A stretch of DNA of 64,000 bases, taken from positions 126,016,275 to 126,080,274 of the forward strand of contig OV050031.1 in assembly GCA_920105625.2 (NCBI GenBank). Direction: 5' to 3'. This document shows, one piece after another, positions 21,242 through 31,920 of this stretch. Made by a program: the position numbers and the translations under genes. The notes beneath the pieces are model-generated. The model was not told the DNA's origin. It ran no database searches and saw only the letters and a list, made by a program, of their open reading frames with translations. This stretch comes from Clusia tigrina. Taxonomy: Eukaryota > Arthropoda > Insecta > Diptera > Clusiidae. Each line of letters opens with the position of its first letter. Position 1 is the first letter of the stretch.

Positions 21242-22522
21242 AATGCAATTGATTCACGTAACCAAGAGACCGAAGTTCAACACGAAGACAACAGAAGCAC
21301 AGATGCTACAATTCATTCTCAAGAAGAGGAACAAAATGACCATTTTATTATATTGGACACAATAGTGAATAGATTTAACACACAGCTAATTTTAACTAAC
21401 AACAAGGTAAGAGAAATTGAAGTAGTTCATGATAAAAGAAAAATTTTTATTAGTCCTGAAGATATTAAAAATAATTTTATGACAGATATATTTAGAAGAT
21501 ATTTAAAAACAGGTAAAACAGGCATTTACTCGGAAATAACGGACCATGAATATAACATAGTACAACAGAAACTAGTAGAACTCTTCGGTTCAACTCTTAA
21601 ATTCTATAGATGCTCATACCATGCCACAGATATGTCAAACGAAGAGGAAACATATAAACAAATAGGAAAATATCATAAATTAGAGACAGGACATGGTGGC
21701 ATACAGGCAAATTACGAGGGATTGAAAAAACTTATCTATTATAAGGACCTAAAGAAATTAATACAGAAGTACGTAAATAATTGCGACATCTGTAGTAGGG
21801 CCAAATACGACAGGAAACCAATCAAACCGAAATATTTTTTAACAGAAACCCCAACCGACAAAAATCAGATTATACACGTAGATGTTTATACAAATAAGAA
21901 ACACAGTTTTATGTCATTTATAGATAAATTTTCTAAATTCACGGTCATTCTTTACTTAGAAGATAGAAATAGCAACACTTTAATAGAAAAATTTAGACTG
22001 TACTTGTCAATAAAAAGTAAACCAGACAAAATCGTTATGGATAACGAGTTCAATTCTGTCAATGTTAGAGAATTTATGAGACAAGAAGAAATATTAGTGC
22101 ATTTTACAAAACCCAATAGTCACACTGGAAATTCCGACATAGAAAGATTCCATAGCACTATTGCTGAAAAATTCAGAGCACTAGAAGCAGAAAAGTCTAG
22201 TTTATCGACGCAAGAACGTATATTTAAATGTGTAGAATGGTATAACAGATCAGTGCATTCAACTCTAAAAGAAAAAATTAGGCAGTTAATTCAAAGTAAA
22301 AAAGAGCAAAATATTGATCAACTTAATAGGAAACGTGAGGATTTTACACACAATAAACAAGAAGGATATGTAAAAAATTATAAAGCACTCAGACACAAAT
22401 ACGAACCAAGATATAGAAGATTAAAGATAGAAAATATTCATCCAACAAATATTAAAAGACCAACCAAATTTTCAGATCAATTGGACATTACTCGTTTTGA
22501 CCTTACTAATAATGATAACTAA
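21242..22522 (+). CDS. pol: Errantivirus integrase
   Basis: An open frame after a 14-nt tandem duplication (around 21222-21244) that shifts the reading frame relative to RNase H. It shows the H2C2 zinc module (YHKLETGH, then CDICSRAK) and the DDE core: Asp in IIHVDVYTNKK, Asp in KIVMDNEFNS, Glu in SDIERFHSTIAEKFR. The C-terminus is basic (RYRRLKIENIHPTNIKRP). It inserts the DNA copy into the host genome. It overlaps the env start by 26 nt. All visible catalytic residues are present. Confidence 0.88.
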   Translation, partial: NAIDSRNQETEVQHEDNRSTDATIHSQEEEQNDHFIILDTIVNRFNTQLILTNNKVREIEVVHDKRKIFISPEDIKNNFMTDIFRRYLKTGKTGIYSEITDHEYNIVQQKLVELFGSTLKFYRCSYHATDMSNEEETYKQIGKYHKLETGHGGIQANYEGLKKLIYYKDLKKLIQKYVNNCDICSRAKYDRKPIKPKYFLTETPTDKNQIIHVDVYTNKKHSFMSFIDKFSKFTVILYLEDRNSNTLIEKFRLYLSIKSKPDKIVMDNEFNSVNVREFMRQEEILVHFTKPNSHTGNSDIERFHSTIAEKFRALEAEKSSLSTQERIFKCVEWYNRSVHSTLKEKIRQLIQSKKEQNIDQLNRKREDFTHNKQEGYVKNYKALRHKYEPRYRRLKIENIHPTNIKRPTKFSDQLDITRFDLTNNDN

Positions 22523-24008
22523 GGCTTGTGGAACACTTATGATCGACAAAATAGAAACCGACGATGGATTCATTGAAATAAAACTGGAAAACGCACAAAT
22601 CATTAAGAACTACAACATGATTTTACATATAATTAACCCATCCGAAATAGAAAGTATCATAGACGACTTTACATCCGAAATACAACAATTAAAGTTATTA
22701 GAAAACAAGCAACTTTTAAATTCACAACTTAAAACACTTAGACGGAAAATTCAAACCATCCTACCACATAGACAGAAGAGGGGACTTATAAACATTTTTG
22801 GAACAGGACTTAAATGGCTTTATGGGACAATGGACGACAATGATAGGACAGAAATAGAAGAACATTTAAAAATTATTGACACAAATAATCATATGGCAAT
22901 TGAAAATATTAACAAAAATATCCAAATAAATGACCATTTTAATAAAACATTCGAAATGCTAAGGAAAACAATAGAGTCGGACAGAAATAAAATAAATGAA
23001 AAATTTAATGACATAGAAGAAACGAATTCAAGAATGTATGCGCAATTTCTTTACTTAGACTTTTTATTAAAAATTAAAATTTTGGAGGATCACATTGAAC
23101 ATATACAAAATAACATCGCTTCAGCAAGACTCGACATAATGACAAGTAACATATTAACGGACGACGAAATAACTCGATACAACATCGACATTGACAAACT
23201 TAGAAACATACGACTAGGTGTAGGTGAATATAAAAATAACGAAATTATATTTGTAATAGAAATTCCTAAAAATATGCTTTCTGTACCAAGATCATTAGTA
23301 GTACCCGTTTCAAAAGCAAAACATGAAGAACTACTTATTAGTATGCAAGAAGTAATAAAAATAAATAATACTTTTTATGATTATAATAGTGATGTAAACA
23401 TTAAAAACTTAAAAAAATCAAAACTATGTATTTACAAAGATAACTGTCTAAAAGTCAAACACAATCATTCAGAAATTATTAATATAAAACCTGGTCTAAT
23501 TTTGTTAAAAAATCAAATAAATTCACAATTAAATAGTACATGTGATTATAGAAAAACTAAACTGAATGGAAACTACTTAATTTCTTTTAATGATTGTAAA
23601 ATAAAAGTAAATGAAGAACATTTTTCAAATAAAGAATTAATATTTCATGAAAGATTTGCTGTACCATCAATAAAAAGATTAAATAGTTCAAAAACCCAAC
23701 TCACCTTTGAAGAAATTGTTATTCAACAAATAGAAAACATAGAAAAAATAAAAGAATTAAAGTATCACAGAAAGAATTTTACAACTGTCAATCTCATTGT
23801 ACTTATTTCTTCTCTTATGATATTATCCCTATCAGCAATATTTGTATACATATATTTTGTAAGAAAGAACAGAACACTTAAGATAAGTATCGTCAACCCT
23901 CAAACTCAGGAGAGTTCTCAATCCAAGGGGGGAGGGGTCATGTCGACATCAACGTCACTTGAGAAACCTCAGGTTTCAACCAAACTGCCAGTCAATTGGG
24001 CAACATAA
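22497..24008 (+). CDS. env: Errantivirus envelope glycoprotein
   Basis: An open frame of 503 residues overlapping the integrase end. A furin-type site RQKR followed by GLINIFGTGLKWLYG lies near residue 95, the hallmark of insect errantivirus and baculovirus-F-like fusion proteins. Heptad-rich helices follow. One membrane segment (VNLIVLISSLMILSLSAIFV, residues about 428-450) and a short basic tail come next. The frame then reads through the polypurine tract and about 24 codons into the 3' LTR. A clear N-terminal signal peptide is not obvious; env is usually made from a spliced mRNA that supplies its start. Confidence 0.88.
   Translation: MTLLIMITKACGTLMIDKIETDDGFIEIKLENAQIIKNYNMILHIINPSEIESIIDDFTSEIQQLKLLENKQLLNSQLKTLRRKIQTILPHRQKRGLINIFGTGLKWLYGTMDDNDRTEIEEHLKIIDTNNHMAIENINKNIQINDHFNKTFEMLRKTIESDRNKINEKFNDIEETNSRMYAQFLYLDFLLKIKILEDHIEHIQNNIASARLDIMTSNILTDDEITRYNIDIDKLRNIRLGVGEYKNNEIIFVIEIPKNMLSVPRSLVVPVSKAKHEELLISMQEVIKINNTFYDYNSDVNIKNLKKSKLCIYKDNCLKVKHNHSEIINIKPGLILLKNQINSQLNSTCDYRKTKLNGNYLISFNDCKIKVNEEHFSNKELIFHERFAVPSIKRLNSSKTQLTFEEIVIQQIENIEKIKELKYHRKNFTTVNLIVLISSLMILSLSAIFVYIYFVRKNRTLKISIVNPQTQESSQSKGGGVMSTSTSLEKPQVSTKLPVNWAT
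23925..23935 (+). promoter_or_regulatory. Polypurine tract
   Basis: AAGGGGGGAGG directly before the 3' LTR primes plus-strand synthesis. It is translated within the env frame. Confidence 0.85.
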
Positions 24009-24495
24009 ATTAATTGTTTCGAAACATACATACAATGGTTTCGAAACAATTAACCGAATAAAGAATCTAAAAACATTTAACTCAAAAACATATTCTCGGA
24101 TTACAGAACACTTTGTCATGTGCCGCTGTTGCTTAACCTAAAATTCAATAGCGTCGGCAATGTGTAAACAATGTATCGAATTGCTCTTGCAATCCAACTG
24201 ACCCACCTAAGTGTTTTGGGGTTTCATATGTAAACAATTTTAAATACTGGTTGCAACACAAAAAATGCAATCAAAGGCAGGAAATATGTATTTTGTATTT
24301 TTGTAGTAATGTATTTCTTTTGTATCTTAAGAGGTTACATTGGATTGTAATATTTTTAAGTAAGTCAGTCTGAATCTGAATTTAAAGAAATAAAGAAACC
24401 TTCGGGTTAATAAAAATAAACACTTATTTTTTTCCTTTACTTATAAAGAAGTAATGTTAGTTTTTTTCCTTTACTTCTAAAGAAGTAATGTTAGT
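23936..24495 (+). repeat. 3' LTR of the errantivirus
   Basis: 560 bp, matching 17631-18190 with about seven substitutions by eye, most of them in the last 80 bp and near 24138-24146. CGGG follows at 24496. Confidence 0.9.
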
Positions 24496-26919
24496 CGGGC
24501 GGCGTTCCCGACTTACAAAGGACCAACGTAATTATACAGCACGTCGTACGGAAGAGGAAAATGCTACTGCAAGGGAATCTGCTCGAATCGGAATGATTGA
24601 ACATCATGCGCGACAATCACAAGAGGCTCACGATGCTTACAATGAGTAACAACGATTGAGAAGAAGACAAGTTCGTGCTCAGGAAATTCATGAAGCAAGA
24701 GAACAACGATTGGCTGCTCACGACAACGCCAGCAACAACAACGATTGCCTAATTTGAATATCGAACGTGCAGCCTTTCGATATGAGCCGGACATTGAATA
24801 CGGGTCGCACGCATCAGTTCGATTTGGTTCGATGTCTGTCGTTTGCCCGCATTGCGATGGACTGAAATTTCCAAAAGAACCAGCCGTATTGTGTTGCGTA
24901 AGCGGAAATGTGAAATTACCAGAGTTACTTCCTCCACCAGAGGCATTGCGGGCGTTGCTTTACGGTGAATCACCAAATTCGAATCATTTTTTACAAAATT
25001 CCAAGATGTATAACGATTGTTTTCAAATGACGTCGTCTGGTGGGGAAATTGTGAATGAACATAATTACAATCCCACATTCAAGGTTAGTTCACCAACAAT
25101 CTAACACTTATTATCTCGCCAATAAAATACATAAATTAACATACGTGTATTTGTCTGCAACTATACAGATTAACGGGCAAATTTATCTTCTTGCTGGATC
25201 GCTTCAAATGAAGAAGTGAATCGACGTTGTGCAATTTTCAATGCGACGAAGAGAGAAATTGTGCAGCAATTGCAAGAAATGTTGCATGAACACAACGAAC
25301 TAATTCGATTATTCAAAACTTCGTTAGAAAGGATGCCATCTGATGATCACAGAATCGTCATAAAAGCGGACAAACGACAAGCAGCACTCATGAGCGGCAA
25401 TATAATGCACCGACGGCCGATGAAATATCAATTGTTGTTGTTGGCGATAATTTAGAATCCCGTGATATTGTTATTAAACGTCGAGCTGGAGATGCATTAG
25501 AGCGAATCAATGAAACTTATCGATCGTATGACTCACTACAATATCCGCTTATGTTCTGCCGTGGTGAAGATGGATATCACTTGATATCAACATGATCAAT
25601 CCTGCCAATGGTTAGTAAAATAAAAACAAACACTCTTGATTGTAAGTTCATTTTTTGTTAACTTTTAGGTGTTGATACAAATAAGAATGTCAGTGCAATG
25701 AACTTTTACGCGTATCGATTGATGATTCGCGAAGGAATTGACAACCATCTCTTGAGATATCGCCGATTATCTCAACAGTATGCAGTTGATGTGTACGTGA
25801 CGATGGAGACAGAACGACTCAATTTTATTCGCTTCAATCAGATCAAGCTTCGATCTGAAGAGTATATTCACTTGCGAGACGCGGTCAATAGTGATGAACA
25901 TGTGACAAACCTTTGACGACTAACGATTTTGCCATCAACATACATTTGCAGCCCAAGGCACATGCACGAGTACTCGCAGGGTGCGATGACATACGTGCGG
26001 ACGGATTTGTTTGTTACATTCACTTGCAATCCAAAATGCCCACAGATAACGGAATTATTGAATCGCGGTCAATCAGCAAGCGATCGTCACGATGTCACAG
26101 CACGAGTTTTCAAACAACAGCTACGATATTTGATGGACTTTATCGTGAAGCAACGTATATATGGTGCTGTTAGATGCTGGATGTACTCTGTTGAGTGGCA
26201 AAAAAGAAGTTTGCCGCACGCACACATTCTTCTTTGGATGGTGGACAAGATTACACCAGATCAAATTGATGATATCATTTCTGCGGAAATTCTTGATCCA
26301 GAGATAGATCCAGAATTATACGAAGTGGTGAAAACCAATATGGTTCATGGACCTTGCGGACACTACAATCCCACTTCGGTTTGTATGTCTGACAATAAAT
26401 GCACGAAACACTATCCACGTGCTTTTCTTTCGGAATTGCAAACTGGATATGATGGATATCCACTCTATCGGCGTCGCTCATCAGACAACAATGGCAGAAC
26501 ATTCAGCATTCAATTTAGAGGAGTGAATATCGAAGTTGACAACACATGGATCGTACCATATTCGCCAATATTGTCTAAGACATTTAAAACTCATATCAAT
26601 GTTGAGTATTGCAGTTCTGTGAAATCGATCAAATACGTTTGCAAGTTCGTCACCAAAGGAAGCGGCATGGCGGTTATTGGCCTTGAACGAGATTTGATCA
26701 GCAAGCATCAAATGGGTCAATACGTGAACTGCAATGAAGCGCTTTGGAGAATATTTTCTTTTGTAATTCATGAGCGTTTTCCGACTGTTGTGCATCTCGC
26801 AGTTCATTTGGAGAATGGCCAAAGAGTGTATTTCAACCCAGAGAATACAGTACAGCGAGCGGAAACACCACCAGCAACAATATTGACGAATTTTTTTCTC
26901 AACTTGCGTCAGTGATCCG
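24496..26919 (+). pseudogene. Helitron protein, N-terminal and Rep (HUH) part
   Basis: Continues the Helitron ORF begun at 17601. A basic Gln/Arg/His-rich N-terminus contains a stop near 24647. Then come the Cys segment MSVVCPHCDGLKFPKEP (24832), an intron-like AT-rich gap at 25105-25195, and the Helitron_like_N and Rep region. The HUH motif reads LPHAHILLWM at about 26212-26241. The catalytic tyrosine region reads KYVCKFVTKG at about 26631-26660: the first Tyr is kept, the second is Phe. Rep nicks and joins single strands in rolling-circle transposition. Several frameshifts (25390, 25600, 25915) make this a pseudogene. Confidence 0.85.
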
Positions 26920-28980
26920 TTTGCGCGAACATTGCTTTATTCGGAAATGCCTCTATATTATACTGGGAATGCATCGTCGAAGAAATGGTTACGCAGAAAG
27001 CAAGGCCAACCAGTAGCTGGACATCCAGGTGTGTTCTCAACTAATGCATTAGGACGAATTTACACAATCCACCCGAAAAACGACGATTGCTTCTACCTTC
27101 CGTTGCTATTGATTAATGTACGCGGTTCAACTTCATTTGAGACATTGCGTACTGTGAATGGTACGGTGTGTGCAACTTTTCGAGAAGCATGCCAGTAATT
27201 ACAATTGCTGGAACATGATAATCACTGGAATCAAACGATGGACGATGCGATAGCTACTTCGCCTGCCACTGAAGTTCGCACACTTTTCGCGATGATCATT
27301 TCGACATGTCAGCCTTCAAATCCGCGTCAATTATGGGATACGTACAAAAATTACATTGCCGAAGACATTTTACATCGTATTCGAGTATAACATGGAATTC
27401 AGAATTGCAAATGAACGATGACATCTACAATGAAGCATTGGTGTTGATTGAAGATTTGTGTTTTCTTATGAGTGGCAAACTATTGACTGAAATTCATATG
27501 CAAGCGCCAAATCGTCAAATCAGAGATGTACTGAATCGTGAATTGGAACGTGAGCGTGCATACGACAGAATAACTTTGGAACAACAACTACAAAGAAATG
27601 TTCCATTATTGAATGAGCAGCAAAAGAGTGCGTATGATGAATTGATGAAGGCTATCAATGATGGAAACGGTGGACTATTTTTTCTTGATGCGCCCGGCGG
27701 AACTGGGAAAACGTTCCTGATATCATTGATTTTGGAAACAATACGATCCCAAAATGGCATTGCGTTGGCTCTCGCATCTACTGGGATTGCTGCAACTCTA
27801 CTAGAAGGTGGAAGAACGGCACATTCGGCACTGAAGCTTCCGTTAAACATGCAAATCAGTGAAACACCTGTTTGCAACATTTCAAAGCAATCAGCTATGG
27901 CAAAAGTGTTGAAGAATTGTAAACTGATAGTATGGGATGAGTGCACAATCGCTCACAACGGTCTCTAGAAGCACTTGACAGAACAATGAAAGATCTGCGG
28001 AATAATAATCGTCGCTTTAGTGGCGCAATGGCGCTGTTAGCAGGCGATTTTCGACAAACACTTCCTGTTATTCCGAAATCAACAGCGGCGGATGAATCGA
28101 ACGCATGTCTCAAGTCATCGGATTTTGTGGCGGTACGTGGAAACCATACGATTGACTATGAATATGCGAGTGTTCCTGCAACAGGATAGCACCGCAGAAG
28201 TTTTCTCTAAAGAACTGCTAAGAATTGGAAATGGGCAAATTCCGGTTTGATATCAATTCCTCCTTCCGGTTTGAATTCAATTCCTGAATTTGTCAATTCA
28301 CTTCAACGAAAGTTGAACTCATCACGAATGTTTATCCGTATATTGGCCAAAATTATCCTAACTACGATTGGTTGAGTGCACGCGCAATTTTATCTGCCAA
28401 AAATACCGATGTTAATGACTTAAACTGGACGATTCAAAGTCAAATTCCGGGAGATTTGCGCTCATACAAATCGATCGATCGTGTTGAAAATGAAGACGAA
28501 GCCGTGAATTATGCAGTGGAATTTCTAAATTCTTTGGATTTGCCTGGCATGCCGCCGCATCATTTGCGTCTCAAAGTTGGATCTGTCATTATTATGCTTC
28601 GCAATCTTCATGCGCCGAAACTGTGTAATGGAACCCGACTGATTGTGGCGCAGCTATCGAATAATGTGATAGTTGCAAGAATTTTGAAAACCAGTTACAA
28701 TGGAGCAGAATGCTTGATTCCTCGAATTCCTTTGAGTTCCAACGACTTGCCATTTCAGTTCAAACGTATTCAGTTTCCAGAGAAACTTGCATTTGCGATG
28801 ACAATCAACAGGCCACAAGGACAGTCGTTGGAAGTGTGTGGCATAAATCTGGAAATGCCATGTTTTTCACACGGCCAGCTATACGTGGCGTGTTCACGAG
28901 TTGGAAAACCATCTTCTCTGTACATTTACGCACCGGAACAGAAAACAAAAAATGTTGTTTATCAAGCTCCGTTACATTGA
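26920..28980 (+). pseudogene. Helitron protein, PIF1-like helicase part
   Basis: Walker A GGTGKT lies in LDAPGGTGKTFLISLI (about 27685-27735) and Walker B as KLIVWDECTI (about 27925-27955). The late helicase motifs read TINRPQGQSLEVCGINL and GQLYVACSRVGKPSSLYIY (28801-28930). It would unwind the displaced strand. Frames change near 27200, 27390, 27960 and 28190. A 22-bp tandem duplication at 28241-28285 (CCGGTTTGA...AATTCC twice) contributes one disruption. It ends with a stop at 28978-28980, about 100 bp before the Helitron 3' end. Confidence 0.88.
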
Positions 28981-29065
28981 AAAAAATGTAGAAAAATCGG
29001 AAATAAATGATTTGCAACACAATATAAATTCAACTTTCTTTTCTTTTCAAAACACATAATTTCAT

Positions 29066-29084
29066 GCAGGGCAACGCCTGCTAG
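29066..29084 (+). terminator. Helitron 3' terminal hairpin and CTAG end
   Basis: GCAGG-GCAACG-CCTGC forms a 5-bp stem with a 6-nt loop, and its last base is the first base of the terminal CTAG. This is the replication stop signal of Helitrons. The hairpin usually lies about 10 nt farther upstream; here it abuts the end. Confidence 0.75.
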
Positions 29085-29168
29085 TTCTTATTATATATGT
29101 TAGCAGGATATTCATGAAACCTTCAGATCATTGCCTTTAAGATACATTTTTGAACAATATAGTAAAAG

Positions 29169-29577
29169 TGTTATTAAAAGACGGGTTGTTATTTTATTAA
29201 AGTTAATTTATTAATCAGATCGGGCCGGTATACGGCAGTATCCGACATCCGTGTCTATTAATGGTTGAACACTTAATTGTTAAACTAATCAAATATTCTA
29301 CTTATATATTATTGAACACAAACCAAACCGTAACCACTTATGTGAGCAATGTGTGAGCAATGTGTTATTGACATATTTCCGAACTATGTCAAAAGGTTTG
29401 CAATTACCAATTCACACCTGTGTCACATATTTCCGAATTAGGTCAACAGGTTTAGAATTACCGATTGACATCTGTGTCACAGTCACATGCAATAAAATAC
29501 TCAATTGACTCATTCAATGTTATGGCACGGTTTAGTTCTGTTTTGATGGTTACCTACTTTTACTGACGGTCATTACA
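29169..29577 (-). repeat. Solo gypsy LTR (copy A)
   Basis: On the minus strand it runs from TGTAATGACCGTCAG to TTTTAATAACA (TG...CA). No primer-binding site or internal sequence follows on its left, unlike copy B. Candidate target duplication: AAAG (left) against ATAG (right), one mismatch. Confidence 0.75.
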
Positions 29578-29699
29578 ATAGTAATAGAGATTTTGTGATT
29601 AAATTACAAACTATGAACTTATTTACTAGTTTACATTAGAGTGTGCTTATTTAAATATATTGGAGGTCTACTGGTTTTCGTCTTCTTATTATAATTATT

Positions 29700-31005
29700 A
29701 TTTAACAAGCTAAAAGAACATCGGGACCTAAGAGTTTTATTGTGGCGCCTCGTACCCAACTAAAACAATCCTAGACTATTTGTAAATCTCGTAACTGCTG
29801 TGGGCTTAATTTTAACTATGTGATTTGGAGATGAGAACCCACTGCCTAGGTTCGAGTAGTTATGTCCGCATCTTGCCACCGCTGGGCAAGTGCATAGAAT
29901 GTGTTCTGTTGTTTCCTGCTCCTCTTGACAGATTCGGCAGGAATCGTCTTCTACCACGCCTGCTAAAAGTCGAGTATAGAGTTTAAAGTAATTTCTGCTG
30001 AAGTTTAAAGCAGCATCTACCCTGATGTGTTCAGGGTCAATGAGTAGTCTCGATTTCCGCATGCCTTTTGGGCCTCTCCAGTAGTTCAGCAGACCTCGCT
30101 TTTCCAGTTCGCACAACAAGTTATTTAGGAAGCTGCTGTTTCCCCCCCAGAAGGGTTCTGGACCTATAAAGGCAGTGCCTGCGCTCCTTTGCCAAATGTC
30201 CCTCATGTCCCGGTACCCATATTAGCGTAGCAGACTTTCTCGCTGCTAGAGTATTGAGGAGTTTAGAGCATTCCCAGACCAGCTTTGATTGGAATGAGAA
30301 GTTTATTAATGATTTCAGAGCTGCCTGGCTGTCTGAGAGTATGCATATTTTGGTGTTGCGTGTTCCCGAGCTTAGACATTCTCCAAGGCGTGGACCTCCG
30401 CCTGAAGAATATCAGCTGTTTTCCCATTGCAATTTAAAAGTTTGGCCTTACAATTCACGCTCCATCACTGCCATCTTTCATTTTGGTACCTTCTGCATAC
30501 CACAACTGTGAGTCCTGTTTTATTATTACTTCATTGTTTCTCCACGCTGATTACCACTTTGAAATGCTTGGAGAAGTCTAATTTTCTATCTATCTTCTCA
30601 AAGACCATGAGGCACGGAGAATTTTAGACAGTGTCCAGAAACTTTGCGTGCCTCATTATGTTGCCTTCTTTAAGATGGGCTAGATTAGGGCCTTAGGGCC
30701 GCACTGGCTGCCATCCTATTAACTATAGGGTGTAGGGGTGTCAGTCCAGTGATCATTACTAAAGCTAGTGTGGAGCACGTTCTCATTGCTCCCGTCACAG
30801 TCAAACCGGCTATACGGTGAATCTTGTCACGGGTCATCTGAGCTTTTGCTTGATTTACTTTTGGCTACTATACCAAAGAAGCATAGGTGCTCATTGGTAC
30901 TATTATTGTTTTATATGACCACGCCATCATTTTTGGCCGTAGTGCCCATGTTCTACCGTACAGCCTCTGGCAGGCGTAGCTTACTCTTAAGGCCTTACTA
31001 GTTAT
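29700..31005 (-). pseudogene. R1-type LINE ORF2 C-terminal remnant (copy A)
   Basis: On the minus strand from about 31000: the RT thumb region with GRTWALRPKMMAWSYKTIIV, then a frameshifted segment (VTGAMRTC-like), then RNase H (ICILSDSQAALKSLINF, LIWVPGHEG), then the tail open from 30206 to 29760 with CRICQEEQETTEHILCTC. Stops interrupt the RNase H. The RT palm and endonuclease are absent (5'-truncated). Confidence 0.8.
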
Positions 31006-31334
31006 GTTGTAGTGTACCACACTAGTGTACTGACGACCACACATCGTCACAAGCACCGTAGCAATTCGCCTATGCAAACGAATAGAAAATAGCGCAACGC
31101 ATGCACTGCACTCAATTCCCAAATACGCTAGATATGCACATTTGGTGGTGCATTGACATGCGCTGCCTATATTGCAGCGTCGTATGCATATTGGATAGTG
31201 CAGTGACTTTGGCCATGCAATTGCACTCAAATTTGTTAATGTAAACAAACCATATGATTCGTCAATGAATAATATCGGTAATTTGAGATTTCAGATTATT
31301 TTGGAAGTATGATTTGTAATTAGTAAAAATAAGA

Positions 31335-31695
31335 TAGGTATATTTTATGTTAGAAAGAATAAAAGAACAATATAATTTGAATGAAATAATTTAATTCAAG
31401 TTAATGTTGGCTTATGTCGTTTGCATTCCAATGACATATCTTAATATAGACAATTTTTTAGAGATCAATAATTGCATAAGTTGGCTTTGAGTTTTCCACA
31501 ACTCGTGCAACATGCTTTGCATTGACGTCATAAATTCTGTCATACAATTTGCTAATTTTGATATCATAGATTTTGCATTTTGCATAGGATTTCCAAAGCT
31601 AGGAATTTCTTTAAATCCTGACTTTACTACGTTGGCAGATGACTTTGATGTAGAAGCGTTGTCCCTGGTCAGGTGCCTTATGAAAAGCTGGTTGC
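31335..31695 (-). pseudogene. Jockey-type LINE fragment: ORF1 end and ORF2 start, antisense
   Basis: On the minus strand, NAKSMISKLANCMTEFMTSM followed by QSMLHELWKTQSQLMQLLIS matches the C-terminus of the Jockey ORF1 at 60984-61286 (NLTHCMTQFMSTMQTMIHDL). A shift then gives the ORF2 start WNANDISQH, comparable with YWNANGIIQH at 61311. The fragment lies directly upstream of, and opposite to, the intact I-clade LINE. Confidence 0.7.
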
Positions 31696-31920
31696 TGTTT
31701 CTGGTCTAATTTATTTTTTAGTGCTAAATCAGTCTCCGACTAATACTCGTGGCGAGCAGACACAAGTGTATACTCCGGTTTCTTTCTGAGTTTTTTCTCA
31801 AGTTTTTGCATACCGTTCGCGGTTTCACTTCACATTATCTTTACTACGGTTCGTACTTGTATTTTTACACAATAAATACTTTCCATCAAGTGAATAGTGT
31901 ACAACTCCATAAAGTAGATC

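Larger units (their letters stand above)
17631..24495 (+). mobile_element. gypsy/errantivirus-type LTR retrotransposon with env (endogenous retrovirus)
   Basis: A 6865-bp provirus: 560-bp LTRs, primer-binding site, gag, pol (protease, RT, RNase H, integrase), env and polypurine tract. The flanking CGGG (17627-17630 and 24496-24499) is the 4-bp target duplication. The LTRs differ at about seven positions (close to 98.7% identical), so the insertion is fairly young. Env with a furin-type site and C-terminal membrane segment places it with 17.6/297/gypsy-like errantiviruses. Pol is broken by three frame changes. Confidence 0.92.
16738..29084 (+). mobile_element. Helitron with both termini, interrupted by a nested gypsy
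   Basis: The 5' end is TC at 16738, in the context TCTATATATATAAAAATGAA, which is typical of insect Helitrons. The 3' end is CTAG at 29081-29084, overlapping a hairpin. Host bases A (16737) and T (29085) flank it, as expected for insertion between A and T without target duplication. Excluding the nested gypsy and its duplicated 4 bp, the element is about 5.48 kb, normal for an autonomous Helitron. It encodes one Rep-helicase protein that is now broken by several frameshifts. Confidence 0.88.
29169..31332. repeat. 2.16-kb duplicated block, copy A
   Basis: Nearly identical to 46230-48381, with scattered substitutions, an 11-bp duplication in the LTR (TGTGAGCAATG twice, near 29340-29362) and a 1-bp indel. 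It consists of a gypsy LTR followed by an R1-type LINE tail and about 330 bp of unassigned sequence. Confidence 0.92.

Noticed and set aside
30254..31001. Plus-strand ORFs (also at 47303-48050) over the R1 remnant.
   Set aside because: The minus strand reads as LINE RNase H and thumb; the plus frames are shadows.
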